Shown here: positions 1 through 5,543 of the stretch, piece after piece
Layout: each line of letters opens with the position of its first letter
How positions within the stretch are numbered: position 1 is the first letter of the stretch
Assembly: GCA_903874575.1 (NCBI GenBank)
Contig: CAIQSZ010000121.1
Coordinates: 1 to 5,765 of the forward strand
Direction of reading: 5' to 3'
From: an uncultured Elusimicrobia bacterium
Lineage (GTDB): Bacteria > Elusimicrobiota > Elusimicrobia > UBA1565 > UBA9628
Length of the DNA: 5,765 nucleotides
Made by a program: the position numbers and the translations under genes
Notes under the pieces: generated by a model
What the model was told of the DNA's origin: nothing
The model's input: the letters and a program-made list of their open reading frames with translations, nothing else
Databases searched by the model: none

Positions 1-88
1 CCAGAAGCAACGGGGCGCACCGTGGATTTCCGCTCCCGCATTAGCTCTTCTAAGAGGGCTCACAAGAGAAGAAATCTCCGGCGCATAT

Positions 89-637
89 ATGGATTATTCT
101 CCACATCGGCAAGATTCCCTTCGTGCGGCCCATATACAAGTTTTGATCCAGATCGGACAAGAAGCTTCGGAGCATATGGTCCTCCGGACGGGTAGTTCCA
201 TCGCCAAGGCGATCATGGCATTCAACGCCTCCGAAGCCGTCGCCCCTCGCCATTTCCGGATTATCCTGAGATACTATGGGAGTTTATTGGCGGACGCTCG
301 AACTGCCCCGAATTGGCTCGGGCAGCATCTTCGCTCATACATATTGAACGGTCATAAGGTGATTATCGGCGACGAGTTATATGGTCCTACGGCCTTGGCG
401 GATTTGCAAGCGAAGACCTTCTTACATCCTCTAGAAGAAATACTTAAATTTCTTCGCGATTTCATGATGGTTGCATTGACTTCTTTCGGCTTGTTAGTTG
501 CGGGCGCCGCCGTTACCATGAAGGTTCCTATTCTCGGGGTGGTGGTGGTCGGTATGATTTATTGGTCCGTGACCTCATATCTGTCGGGCGACGTCGGGAG
601 GATTCGATCCCGCCTGCGACTTGGCAATCCGGAGTGA
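89..637 (+). CDS. Unrecognised small protein with C-terminal two-helix membrane hairpin, possibly 5'-partial
   Basis: I do not recognise this 182-residue protein. Residues 1-120 look soluble and mostly helical, with no cysteine and no obvious catalytic motif. Residues about 124-143 and 146-166 are two hydrophobic stretches separated by a short turn with a lysine, followed by a basic tail (RIRSRLRLG near 171-179). This suggests a tail-anchored hairpin in the inner membrane with both ends in the cytoplasm. The ATG at 89 has no convincing ribosome-binding site. The same frame is open without a stop back to base 2 and the upstream codons read as plausible protein (for example LTREEISGAY just before Met1), so the gene may start outside the window. 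Composition is about 50% GC and as low as 35% near 421-480, clearly below the roughly 70% of its neighbours, which suggests recent acquisition. A real gene is likely; function is unknown. Confidence 0.62.
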   Translation: MDYSPHRQDSLRAAHIQVLIQIGQEASEHMVLRTGSSIAKAIMAFNASEAVAPRHFRIILRYYGSLLADARTAPNWLGQHLRSYILNGHKVIIGDELYGPTALADLQAKTFLHPLEEILKFLRDFMMVALTSFGLLVAGAAVTMKVPILGVVVVGMIYWSVTSYLSGDVGRIRSRLRLGNPE

Positions 638-641
638 CGGG

Positions 642-708
642 CTTGCGGAACACGGGAGCGTCCATTGCCGTAGCGACGCCCCCGTCGCGCCGGGGAATGG
701 ACCGCAAG
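642..708 (+). terminator. Compound inverted repeat after the hypothetical gene, candidate terminator or structured RNA
   Basis: Three nested complementary pairs are visible. CTTGCG at 642-647 pairs with CGCAAG at 703-708. GTCCATT at 660-666 pairs with AATGGAC at 696-702. GCGACG at 673-678 pairs with CGTCGC at 683-688 around a CCCC loop. On the 3' side the outer and middle arms abut without a gap, while the 5' side has a 12-base bulge. There is no run of T after the structure, so it is not a classical intrinsic terminator. It starts five bases after the stop codon of the upstream gene and ends before the TATAAT at 737, so if transcribed it belongs mainly to the upstream transcript. The pairing is seen directly; the terminator role is inferred. 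Confidence 0.4.
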
Positions 709-736
709 GCGTTATCCGTATGGCCCGCCGCCTTCG

Positions 737-742
737 TATAAT
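737..742 (+). promoter_or_regulatory. Perfect -10 element TATAAT for mcsA, implying a near-leaderless transcript
   Basis: TATAAT lies in a GC-rich gap, with its last base six bases before the GTG start of mcsA at 749. A transcript starting the usual 6-8 bases after a -10 box would begin at or within a base of that GTG, so the message would be leaderless. In agreement, no properly spaced Shine-Dalgarno is present; the GGCGGG run directly abuts the start. A -35 box is poor: the best candidate is TTATCC at 712-717 with a long 19-base spacer. The match could be chance, but its placement and the lack of a ribosome-binding site support each other. Confidence 0.5.
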
Positions 743-748
743 GGCGGG

Positions 749-1093
749 GTGATCTGCCGATCCTGCGGTCAGCGCGAGGCGACGGTGCTGGTCCAGACCG
801 TGGTCCATAACCAGGTCAAGCAGGCGGCGCTGTGCGCGACGTGCGCGACGGCGTTCCAGCCCGCCGACGCCGCGGACGCGCTGCTGGCGGCCCTGTCGGA
901 GTTGACGGCCCGGGCGCGCGCGCATCCGGGGCGTTGCCCCGGCTGCCGGACCTCGTTCGCGCAGTTCAAGGAGAGCGGGCGCTTCGGTTGTCCCCAGTGC
1001 TACGACCATTTCGCCGCCCAGGTGAGGGACCTCCTGCCGCGCGTCCATGCCGGAGCCTACCGGCACCGCGGCAAAACGCCGGGGAGGCGCTGA
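749..1093 (+). CDS. mcsA: McsA-type zinc-binding activator of protein-arginine kinase, short form without UVR domain
   Basis: McsA binds and activates the arginine kinase McsB; in Bacillus the pair controls the repressor CtsR and marks proteins for ClpCP. The 114-residue product has two zinc-ribbon modules: Cys3/Cys6 with Cys29/Cys32, and Cys63/Cys66 with Cys81/Cys84. It also has the family signature SGRFGCPQCYDHF around 76-88 and the HAGAYRHRGKTP segment around 100-111. The GTG start gives MICRSC, which matches the family N-terminus (MICQEC in B. subtilis), so the start is well supported. The protein stops where Firmicute McsA (about 185 residues) continues into a coiled-coil UVR domain, and mcsB begins one base after the stop codon, leaving no room for that domain. 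No frameshift is needed to explain this. The neighbouring kinase gene makes the assignment firm. Confidence 0.9.
   Translation: MICRSCGQREATVLVQTVVHNQVKQAALCATCATAFQPADAADALLAALSELTARARAHPGRCPGCRTSFAQFKESGRFGCPQCYDHFAAQVRDLLPRVHAGAYRHRGKTPGRR
1081..1087 (+). promoter_or_regulatory. Ribosome-binding site that fixes the mcsB start
   Basis: GGGGAGG lies inside the last codons of mcsA, seven bases before the ATG at 1095. It decides for this ATG over an in-frame ATG at 1047 that would add 16 residues overlapping mcsA. The mcsA stop (1091-1093) falls between the site and the ATG, so termination on mcsA should feed initiation of mcsB. Confidence 0.8.
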
Positions 1094-1094
1094 G

Positions 1095-2144
1095 ATGCAG
1101 CTGCAGACGATGCTGCGCTTCCGCACGGGCTGGGCCGAGGCCGAAGGGCCCGAGCACGCGGTCGTGCTCTCGACGCGGGTGCGCCTGGCGCGCAACCTGC
1201 GCGCGCCGTTTCCCGCGCGCCTGGGACCGGCGGGCCTCAAGCGCGTGCTGGAGACGGCGTTCGCGGCGGCGCGCGGGGCCGGGCTCAAGGACGCCGCCTA
1301 CTTCAAGCTGGCCGATCTGGACGAGACCGACCGCGCCTTCCTGGTCGAGCGCCACCTGATCAGCCCCGATCTGGCCTCCCGTCCCGCCTCGCGCGGCGTC
1401 ATCGTCGGCGAGAAGGAGTCCTTGGTCGCGATGGTCAACGAGGAGGATCACCTGCGCCTGGCCGCGCTCCTGCCCGGCCTGCGCCTGCGGGAGGCGCACG
1501 CGGCGGCCGACCGGCTGGACGACGGCCTGTCGTCCGGGCTGGATTTCGCGTTCCGCGACGACTTCGGCTACCTGACCGCCTGCCCCACGAACCTGGGCAC
1601 CGGCCTGCGCGCCTCCTGCCTGGTCCACCTGCCCGCCTTGGCCCTGACCGGCGCGGTGGGACGCCTGGTCGAGAGCCTGACGCGCGCGGGACTGGTCGCC
1701 CGCGGACTGTACGGGGAGGGCACCCGCGTGATCGGGGACTTCTTCCAGCTCTCGAACGCGACCGGCTTCGGCCGGACCGAGAGCGAGATCCTGGCCGCGC
1801 TGGAGCGCTCCACGGCCGCCGTCGTGGCGCGCGAGAAGGAAGCCCGGACCGGACTCTCGACCGGGACGGCCAAGCTTCGCCTGGAAGACGAAGTCCACCG
1901 CTCGCTGGGACTGCTCTCCTCGGCCCGCCTGCTTCCGTTTGAAGAAGGCCAGCAGCACCTGTCCCGCCTGCGTCTGGGCCTGGCGCTGGGCTGGAAGCTG
2001 CCGGCCGACCTGGCCTTGGTCAACGAGCTGACCTTGACAACGCAGCCCGCCCACCTCGACCTGCTGGCCCAGAAAGTTCTCTCCCCCCAGGACCGCGACG
2101 CCCTGCGCGCCTGCCTCGTCCGCCGCCGGCTGAACGTCTCCTGA
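1095..2144 (+). CDS. mcsB: Protein-arginine kinase McsB
   Basis: This is an ATP:guanido phosphotransferase-fold kinase that phosphorylates arginine side chains; phosphoarginine is the degradation tag read by ClpC in Firmicutes. The 349 residues compare with 363 in B. subtilis and align end to end from memory. Visible motifs are VVLSTRVRLARN (23-34, nucleotide-binding arginines), the acidic NEEDH loop (115-119), and TACPTNLGTGLRAS (161-174) with the conserved cysteine at 163, equivalent to Cys167 of B. subtilis. YGEG follows at 206-209. Near the C-terminus is RDALRA (334-339), matching the RDxxRA allosteric phosphoarginine-binding motif that separates McsB from creatine and arginine kinases. 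All the key residues I can place are present, so the enzyme should be active. It is cotranscribed with mcsA. clpC does not follow: the next gene is convergent. Confidence 0.95.
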   Translation: MQLQTMLRFRTGWAEAEGPEHAVVLSTRVRLARNLRAPFPARLGPAGLKRVLETAFAAARGAGLKDAAYFKLADLDETDRAFLVERHLISPDLASRPASRGVIVGEKESLVAMVNEEDHLRLAALLPGLRLREAHAAADRLDDGLSSGLDFAFRDDFGYLTACPTNLGTGLRASCLVHLPALALTGAVGRLVESLTRAGLVARGLYGEGTRVIGDFFQLSNATGFGRTESEILAALERSTAAVVAREKEARTGLSTGTAKLRLEDEVHRSLGLLSSARLLPFEEGQQHLSRLRLGLALGWKLPADLALVNELTLTTQPAHLDLLAQKVLSPQDRDALRACLVRRRLNVS

Positions 2145-2151
2145 TATCGGC

Positions 2152-2165
2152 CCGCGGGAGCGCGG
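2152..2165 (+). terminator. Short GC hairpin between convergent genes, weak terminator candidate
   Basis: CCGCG, a GGAG loop and CGCGG form a five-pair GC stem eight bases after the mcsB stop, followed by CTTAA. It sits in the 22-base junction between mcsB and the convergent acetyltransferase gene, so it could serve either direction. The stem is short and the T run is minimal, and such hairpins arise easily by chance in GC-rich DNA. Confidence 0.3.
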
Positions 2166-2166
2166 C

Positions 2167-2727
2167 TTAAACGGACGCCCCCTCGACCGGGCGGGTCATC
2201 GCGCGCAGGATCAGTCCGGGCGCGGGCGAAACGACGGCCTCGGCGCGGAAGGCCATGCGTTCGAAGAAGCCCGCGGAACCGGGACCGCAGAAGAGATGGA
2301 CGGAGGCCGCGTCCGCGCGGCGCAATTCGGCGAAGAAAGCCCGCAGGAGCGCCGCGCCGGCGCCGAAGCCGCGGTAGTCGGCGATGACGTTCAACATCAG
2401 GTGCGCCGGATGCTCCGTCCACAGCCGGAGACGCACGGCCTGCGGAAAGAAATCCCGGGAGTCGGGCCCCGGAAAGAAAACCCGACGGCGCTCTTTCTCG
2501 AAGGCGAGCGTGTCGGGCGCGCCCGTCAGGTAGCCGACGACGGCCCTGTCGCGCTCCGCCACCCAGGCCCAGTCCGGCCGCAGTTCCCGGTAAGGGCCGA
2601 TCCAGTGCTCGGCGAACTTCTCCCGTTCGCCTTCCTCCACGGGCGCGCCGCCGGCGCCGCAGTCGGCGCACACCCGGGAGACGTGGGTCCAGTCCAAGGA
2701 CGACGCGCGGCGGACCATGACGTTCAC
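2167..2727 (-). CDS. GNAT-family N-acetyltransferase
   Basis: This 186-residue protein has the Gcn5-related fold and should transfer an acetyl group from acetyl-CoA to an amine; the substrate cannot be read from sequence. Motif A spans about 110-135 (LMLNVIADYRGFGAGAALL), with the acetyl-CoA pyrophosphate loop R-G-F-G-A-G at 119-124. A late strand and helix, SVHLFCGPGSAGFFERMAF at about 142-160, replaces the common N..A..FY..GF motif with FFERMAF. The FAEHWIGPYRELRPDWAWVAE and VVGYLTGAPDT segments (38-72) resemble the GNAT subgroup related to the C-terminal domain of O-GlcNAcase, but that placement is from memory. The start is GTG with AAGG four bases before it; an ATG three codons later (2718) is possible but worse spaced. 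It follows ftcD by seven bases and is probably translationally coupled to it. Confidence 0.85.
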   Translation of the reverse strand: MNVMVRRASSLDWTHVSRVCADCGAGGAPVEEGEREKFAEHWIGPYRELRPDWAWVAERDRAVVGYLTGAPDTLAFEKERRRVFFPGPDSRDFFPQAVRLRLWTEHPAHLMLNVIADYRGFGAGAALLRAFFAELRRADAASVHLFCGPGSAGFFERMAFRAEAVVSPAPGLILRAMTRPVEGASV

Positions 2728-2734
2728 GACGCCT

Positions 2735-4225
2735 TCAGGCGCACGCCGCGAGCGTCTTCTCCAGGCGGCCCTCGAAGTCCCGGACGACCGCCGCGTCCTT
2801 GATGCCGCCCAGGTTGATGCGCACGTTCTCCGCCGCGCACAGCGCCGCGGCGCGCAGGAGATGGACGGCGCAGTTGATGTCGGAGGCCACGGCCGCGCCG
2901 GCCAACGGCGCCGCCGCCTTGGCGATCGCCAGCGACCCGGCCGCCTGCTGGGCGGTCTTCAGCGGCACCTCGGCGGCGTGCTTGAGGGCGAGTTGAACCC
3001 TCGCGAGACGCGCCGGATCGTCCTTGGGCAGAGCCGTCGCTTCCATGAAGTGGTCGAAGGCCAGGGCGTCGTCGCCGGCCAGCGCGTCGAAGCGCGCGCG
3101 CATCTCGCCCAAGGCGGCATGCGCGCGCTCCAGGTCCGGCTTCTTGGCCGGGTCCAGTCTCTTGGACTTCAGCGTGATGCCGACGGCCATCTGCCCCAGG
3201 CCGCAGGCCATCGCCGCCGAAATCGCCGCCGCCGAGCCGCCGCCGGGCGTCGCGTCGGTATTCGACAGGGCCTCGCCCACCAGCCGGCCCGCCTCGCGCC
3301 AGCCGACCGCGGGCTGGGCCGCGCCGACCGCGTCGAGACGGTTTTCCAGGATATTCACGGCGGGGTCGAAGTTCTCCAGATTCAGCGACTCCAGCGCGAA
3401 GTCCACCAGCGCCTGCCGCGGCAGGAGGCCGACGATCTCCGCCGTTTTCACCTTCGCGCCGTGCGCGGCCGCCAGCGCCGAGACCTCGTCCAGGACCCGC
3501 TTCATCGAGCTGGCCTTGTAGTCGGTCAGCACCGTCGAGATCTGCACCTGCCCTCGCGCCGCCAGCTCGATCGCCTTGCCGCGCACCGCCGGCAGCCCCC
3601 CGCCCGACGCGCGCACGCGCCTGGCGATGTCCCTGCCCGCGGCCATGTCGCAGACGTCCAAGTTCAGATTCAAATTCACGATCTGGCGGCGGGCCCCCAC
3701 GGCCACGACGCCGGCGGTCGCGTGGACGAGGTTCGGCCCGAAATCGGGCCTGAGGCTCTCGTCCTTGCCGATGAGCTCTTTCAAGCCTTCGAACTGGCCT
3801 TTGCGCACGTTCGCCAAGTCCTTGCGCTCGGGACGCCGCGCCGCGTGGTCGTATAAGTACACCGGGATGCCCAGTTCCCCGCCGATCCGTTCCCCCAACT
3901 TCTCGGCCAGCTTCACGCAGTCCGCGATGGTCACGCCCGCGAGCGGGATGAACGGTATGACGTCGACGGCGCCCATGCGCGGGTGCTCGCCCTTGTGCGC
4001 GTTCAGGTCGATCAGTTCCGCCGCCGTCTTCGCCGCGCGGAAGCACGCCTCCACGCACGCGTCCGGCGCGCCCGCCAACGAGAGCACGCAGCGGTGATGG
4101 TCGGCGTCCGTTTCCACGTCCAGGATGAACACCCCGGCCGACTTCGCCGCCTCGACGACCTTCCGCACTTTGGCTAGATCGCGGCCTTCGGAGAAATTCG
4201 GCACGCATTCCACGAGTTTATTCAT
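2735..4225 (-). CDS. ftcD: Bifunctional glutamate formimidoyltransferase / formimidoyl-THF cyclodeaminase (FTCD)
   Basis: The enzyme moves a formimino group from formiminoglutamate to tetrahydrofolate, then deaminates the product to methenyl-THF and ammonia. The 496 residues carry both domains of the animal-type fusion. The transferase part is about 1-300: VECVPNFSEGRD at 5-16, and HKGEHPRMGAVDVIPFIPL at 77-95 with His81 matching the catalytic His82 of the porcine enzyme. GQVQISTVLTDYK (225-237) is typical of its second subdomain. The cyclodeaminase domain is about 308-490, with NTDATPGGGSAAA at 322-334 and DDALAFDHFMEATALPK at 385-401. Start and ribosome-binding site are clear. No histidine-degradation gene (hutH, hutU, hutI) is visible, so the source of formiminoglutamate lies elsewhere or the role is in another one-carbon route. 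It sits 29 bases after the phosphatase gene. Confidence 0.95.
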   Translation of the reverse strand: MNKLVECVPNFSEGRDLAKVRKVVEAAKSAGVFILDVETDADHHRCVLSLAGAPDACVEACFRAAKTAAELIDLNAHKGEHPRMGAVDVIPFIPLAGVTIADCVKLAEKLGERIGGELGIPVYLYDHAARRPERKDLANVRKGQFEGLKELIGKDESLRPDFGPNLVHATAGVVAVGARRQIVNLNLNLDVCDMAAGRDIARRVRASGGGLPAVRGKAIELAARGQVQISTVLTDYKASSMKRVLDEVSALAAAHGAKVKTAEIVGLLPRQALVDFALESLNLENFDPAVNILENRLDAVGAAQPAVGWREAGRLVGEALSNTDATPGGGSAAAISAAMACGLGQMAVGITLKSKRLDPAKKPDLERAHAALGEMRARFDALAGDDALAFDHFMEATALPKDDPARLARVQLALKHAAEVPLKTAQQAAGSLAIAKAAAPLAGAAVASDINCAVHLLRAAALCAAENVRINLGGIKDAAVVRDFEGRLEKTLAACA

Positions 4226-4231
4226 CTACGG

Positions 4232-4236
4232 CCTCC
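4232..4236 (-). promoter_or_regulatory. Ribosome-binding site of ftcD, inside a six-codon upstream frame
   Basis: GGAGG on the minus strand lies six bases before the ftcD ATG, a near-ideal site. It is also part of a short frame at 4226-4246 encoding MPLWRP, whose TAG stop directly abuts the ftcD ATG. That frame starts eight bases after the stop of the phosphatase gene. Whether it is translated is unknown. Confidence 0.75.
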
Positions 4237-4254
4237 AAAGCGGCATCCGATCCG

Positions 4255-4944
4255 TCAACGGAACCAACTCAGCCATTTCCGAAGGTTCCGATAGTCGCGC
4301 GCGAGGTGGTCGGGCCGCGACGCCTTAAGTTCCTTCCACGACGCGAACCCCGTGCCCACGCCCACGGTTTTAAAGCCCGCCTTCCTGCCCGCCGCCACGT
4401 CCAGGGGCGTGTCGCCGATGACGTAGACGTCGCTTTTCTCGAACGCGCCCGGAGCCAGCGCCCGGGCGCGCCGAACGGCCTTGCGCAGGAGCACGTGGCG
4501 ATGCAGCGAATCGGAGCCGTAGCCGCCGAACGCGAAATAGGCGTTGAAGCCCGAGGGCTCGAGCTTGATGCGCGCGCCCTTCTCCACGTTGCCGGTGCCC
4601 AGACCCAGCAGAACCGTCTTATCTCGGCTCAGACGCTTGAGCAAAGACCTCAGGCCCGCGGGAACGCGATAGATTCCATTTCGAATCGAAGAACGGACGT
4701 AATAGGGAAGTCGACGGAGGTATTCCCGTTGGAGGCGTTCGACGGCCCGCTTCGTCGGCTTCTCACCGGTCGCGAAGCGATGGGCCGCGCCGAAATTATA
4801 TAAATCGGTGCGGCCCGCCAGCGTCAGCTCGGAGCAGACGTTCTTCACGCCGTAGAGCTTCAGCGCCGCGCGGTTGAGCGCCTTGCGGCCGGAGCCCCCG
4901 GCGAGGATCAAAGTGCCGTCGATGTCGAAAAGCAGGACCTTCAC
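4255..4944 (-). CDS. HAD-superfamily phosphatase, phosphoglycolate phosphatase-like
   Basis: This 229-residue hydrolase has all the haloacid dehalogenase motifs. Motif I is DIDGTL at 7-12, with nucleophile Asp7 and acid/base Asp9. Motif II is LGLGTGN with Thr117. A candidate motif III lysine lies at 127 (ARIKLEP), and motif IV is GDTPLDV at 177-183. A helical cap occupies roughly residues 16-100, as in the phosphoglycolate phosphatase group. It should hydrolyse a small phosphorylated metabolite; the substrate is not determined. The GTG start is supported by GAGGG four bases upstream (4949-4953) and by correct placement of motif I. Composition dips to about 50% GC around 4660-4810, with codons such as TTA TAT AAT that are unusual for this region. 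It follows yajQ by 40 bases. Confidence 0.88.
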   Translation of the reverse strand: MKVLLFDIDGTLILAGGSGRKALNRAALKLYGVKNVCSELTLAGRTDLYNFGAAHRFATGEKPTKRAVERLQREYLRRLPYYVRSSIRNGIYRVPAGLRSLLKRLSRDKTVLLGLGTGNVEKGARIKLEPSGFNAYFAFGGYGSDSLHRHVLLRKAVRRARALAPGAFEKSDVYVIGDTPLDVAAGRKAGFKTVGVGTGFASWKELKASRPDHLARDYRNLRKWLSWFR

Positions 4945-4984
4945 GCCGCCCTCGAGACGACCGCGCCCAGGACCATGGTCGCCA

Positions 4985-5482
4985 CTAGCGGAAATTCTTG
5001 AACTGCAGATCCAGCTCCCAGCTCCCCTCGCGCATCAACCGCATGGCCCCCTGGAGTTCGTCCTTCGACTTGCTGGACACGCGCAATTGACCGTCTTGAA
5101 TCTGGGCGTTGACCTTGAGCTTGGCGTCCTTGAGAGCCTGCTGGATCTTCTTGGCCTTGTCGGTCGGGATGCCGGAAGCGATGGCGGCCTCCACCTTCGC
5201 CGTCGCCCCCAAGGCCGACTCGACCTTGCCTTTCGTCAGGTTCTTGATCGGCAGGCCGCGCTTGGCCAGGCGGGTGAGCAGGACGTCGTAGACCTGCTCG
5301 ACCTTGAACTCGTCGCAGGCGCGCACGACGAGCTTCTTGTCCTTCACGTTTAGCTCGATGGACGCGTTCGCCGCCTTGAGGTCGAAGCGGTTCGTGATCT
5401 CCTTCATCGCGACCTGGACGACCTCGGAGACGAGGTTGAGATCGACGTCGGAAACGGCATCGAAACTGAAGTCGCTGGCCAT
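4985..5482 (-). CDS. yajQ: YajQ family nucleotide-binding protein
   Basis: YajQ proteins are small cytoplasmic proteins with two ferredoxin-like folds. Members have been reported to bind cyclic di-GMP, nucleotides or tRNA and to act in gene control, but the function in most bacteria is open. The 165 residues match the E. coli length of 163. Visible signatures are FDAVSDVDLNLV (7-18), RFDLKAANASIELN (32-45), the KLKVNAQIQDGQLRVSSKSK block (121-140) and the C-terminal LQFKNFR. The ATG at 5482 is chosen because it gives the family N-terminus and has a strong ribosome-binding site. An in-frame GTG at 5551 would add 23 residues and overlap the thiolase gene, and is unlikely. It is followed after 40 bases by the phosphatase gene. 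Confidence 0.93.
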   Translation of the reverse strand: MASDFSFDAVSDVDLNLVSEVVQVAMKEITNRFDLKAANASIELNVKDKKLVVRACDEFKVEQVYDVLLTRLAKRGLPIKNLTKGKVESALGATAKVEAAIASGIPTDKAKKIQQALKDAKLKVNAQIQDGQLRVSSKSKDELQGAMRLMREGSWELDLQFKNFR

Positions 5483-5484
5483 GG

Positions 5485-5491
5485 TCACCTC
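5485..5491 (-). promoter_or_regulatory. Ribosome-binding site of yajQ, inside a six-codon upstream frame
   Basis: GAGGTGA on the minus strand places GAGG five bases before the yajQ ATG and settles the start at 5482. The same bases are the end of a short frame at 5485-5505 encoding MKIPMR, which stops two bases before the yajQ ATG. That frame has no ribosome-binding site of its own that I can see. Confidence 0.75.
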
Positions 5492-5543
5492 ATCGGGATT
5501 TTCATGAACGGATTCAACGGGTACGGACGGTTCGCGGGCAGGC

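Noticed and set aside
50..253. Minus-strand 67-codon frame opposite the left-edge gene
   Set aside because: Short, no ribosome-binding site or motifs, and fully antisense to the better-supported plus-strand frame.
741..752. Three-codon frame (ATG GCG GGG TGA) overlapping the mcsA GTG
   Set aside because: Its ATG overlaps the TATAAT box, so if that promoter is used the frame is not transcribed; likely chance.
1047..1094. In-frame upstream ATG extending McsB by 16 residues
   Set aside because: The ATG at 1095 has an ideal ribosome-binding site and gives the family N-terminus; the extension lies inside mcsA.
966..2671. Two long minus-strand frames (966-2054 and 1568-2671) opposite mcsB, the second running into the acetyltransferase gene
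   Set aside because: McsB on the plus strand and the acetyltransferase in another frame carry recognisable motifs; these frames do not.
2717..3856. Long plus-strand open frame (379 codons) opposite ftcD
   Set aside because: It is antisense to a clearly assigned FTCD; its arginine-, glycine- and alanine-rich translation is typical of GC-rich shadow frames.
2724..4208. Minus-strand 494-codon frame overlapping ftcD in another register
   Set aside because: Almost coextensive with ftcD but with a low-complexity Arg/Gly/Ala translation and no motifs; a GC-driven shadow.
4251..4262. Small palindrome TCCGT-CA-ACGGA across the phosphatase stop
   Set aside because: The loop is too tight and the stem too short for a terminator, and downstream genes appear cotranscribed.
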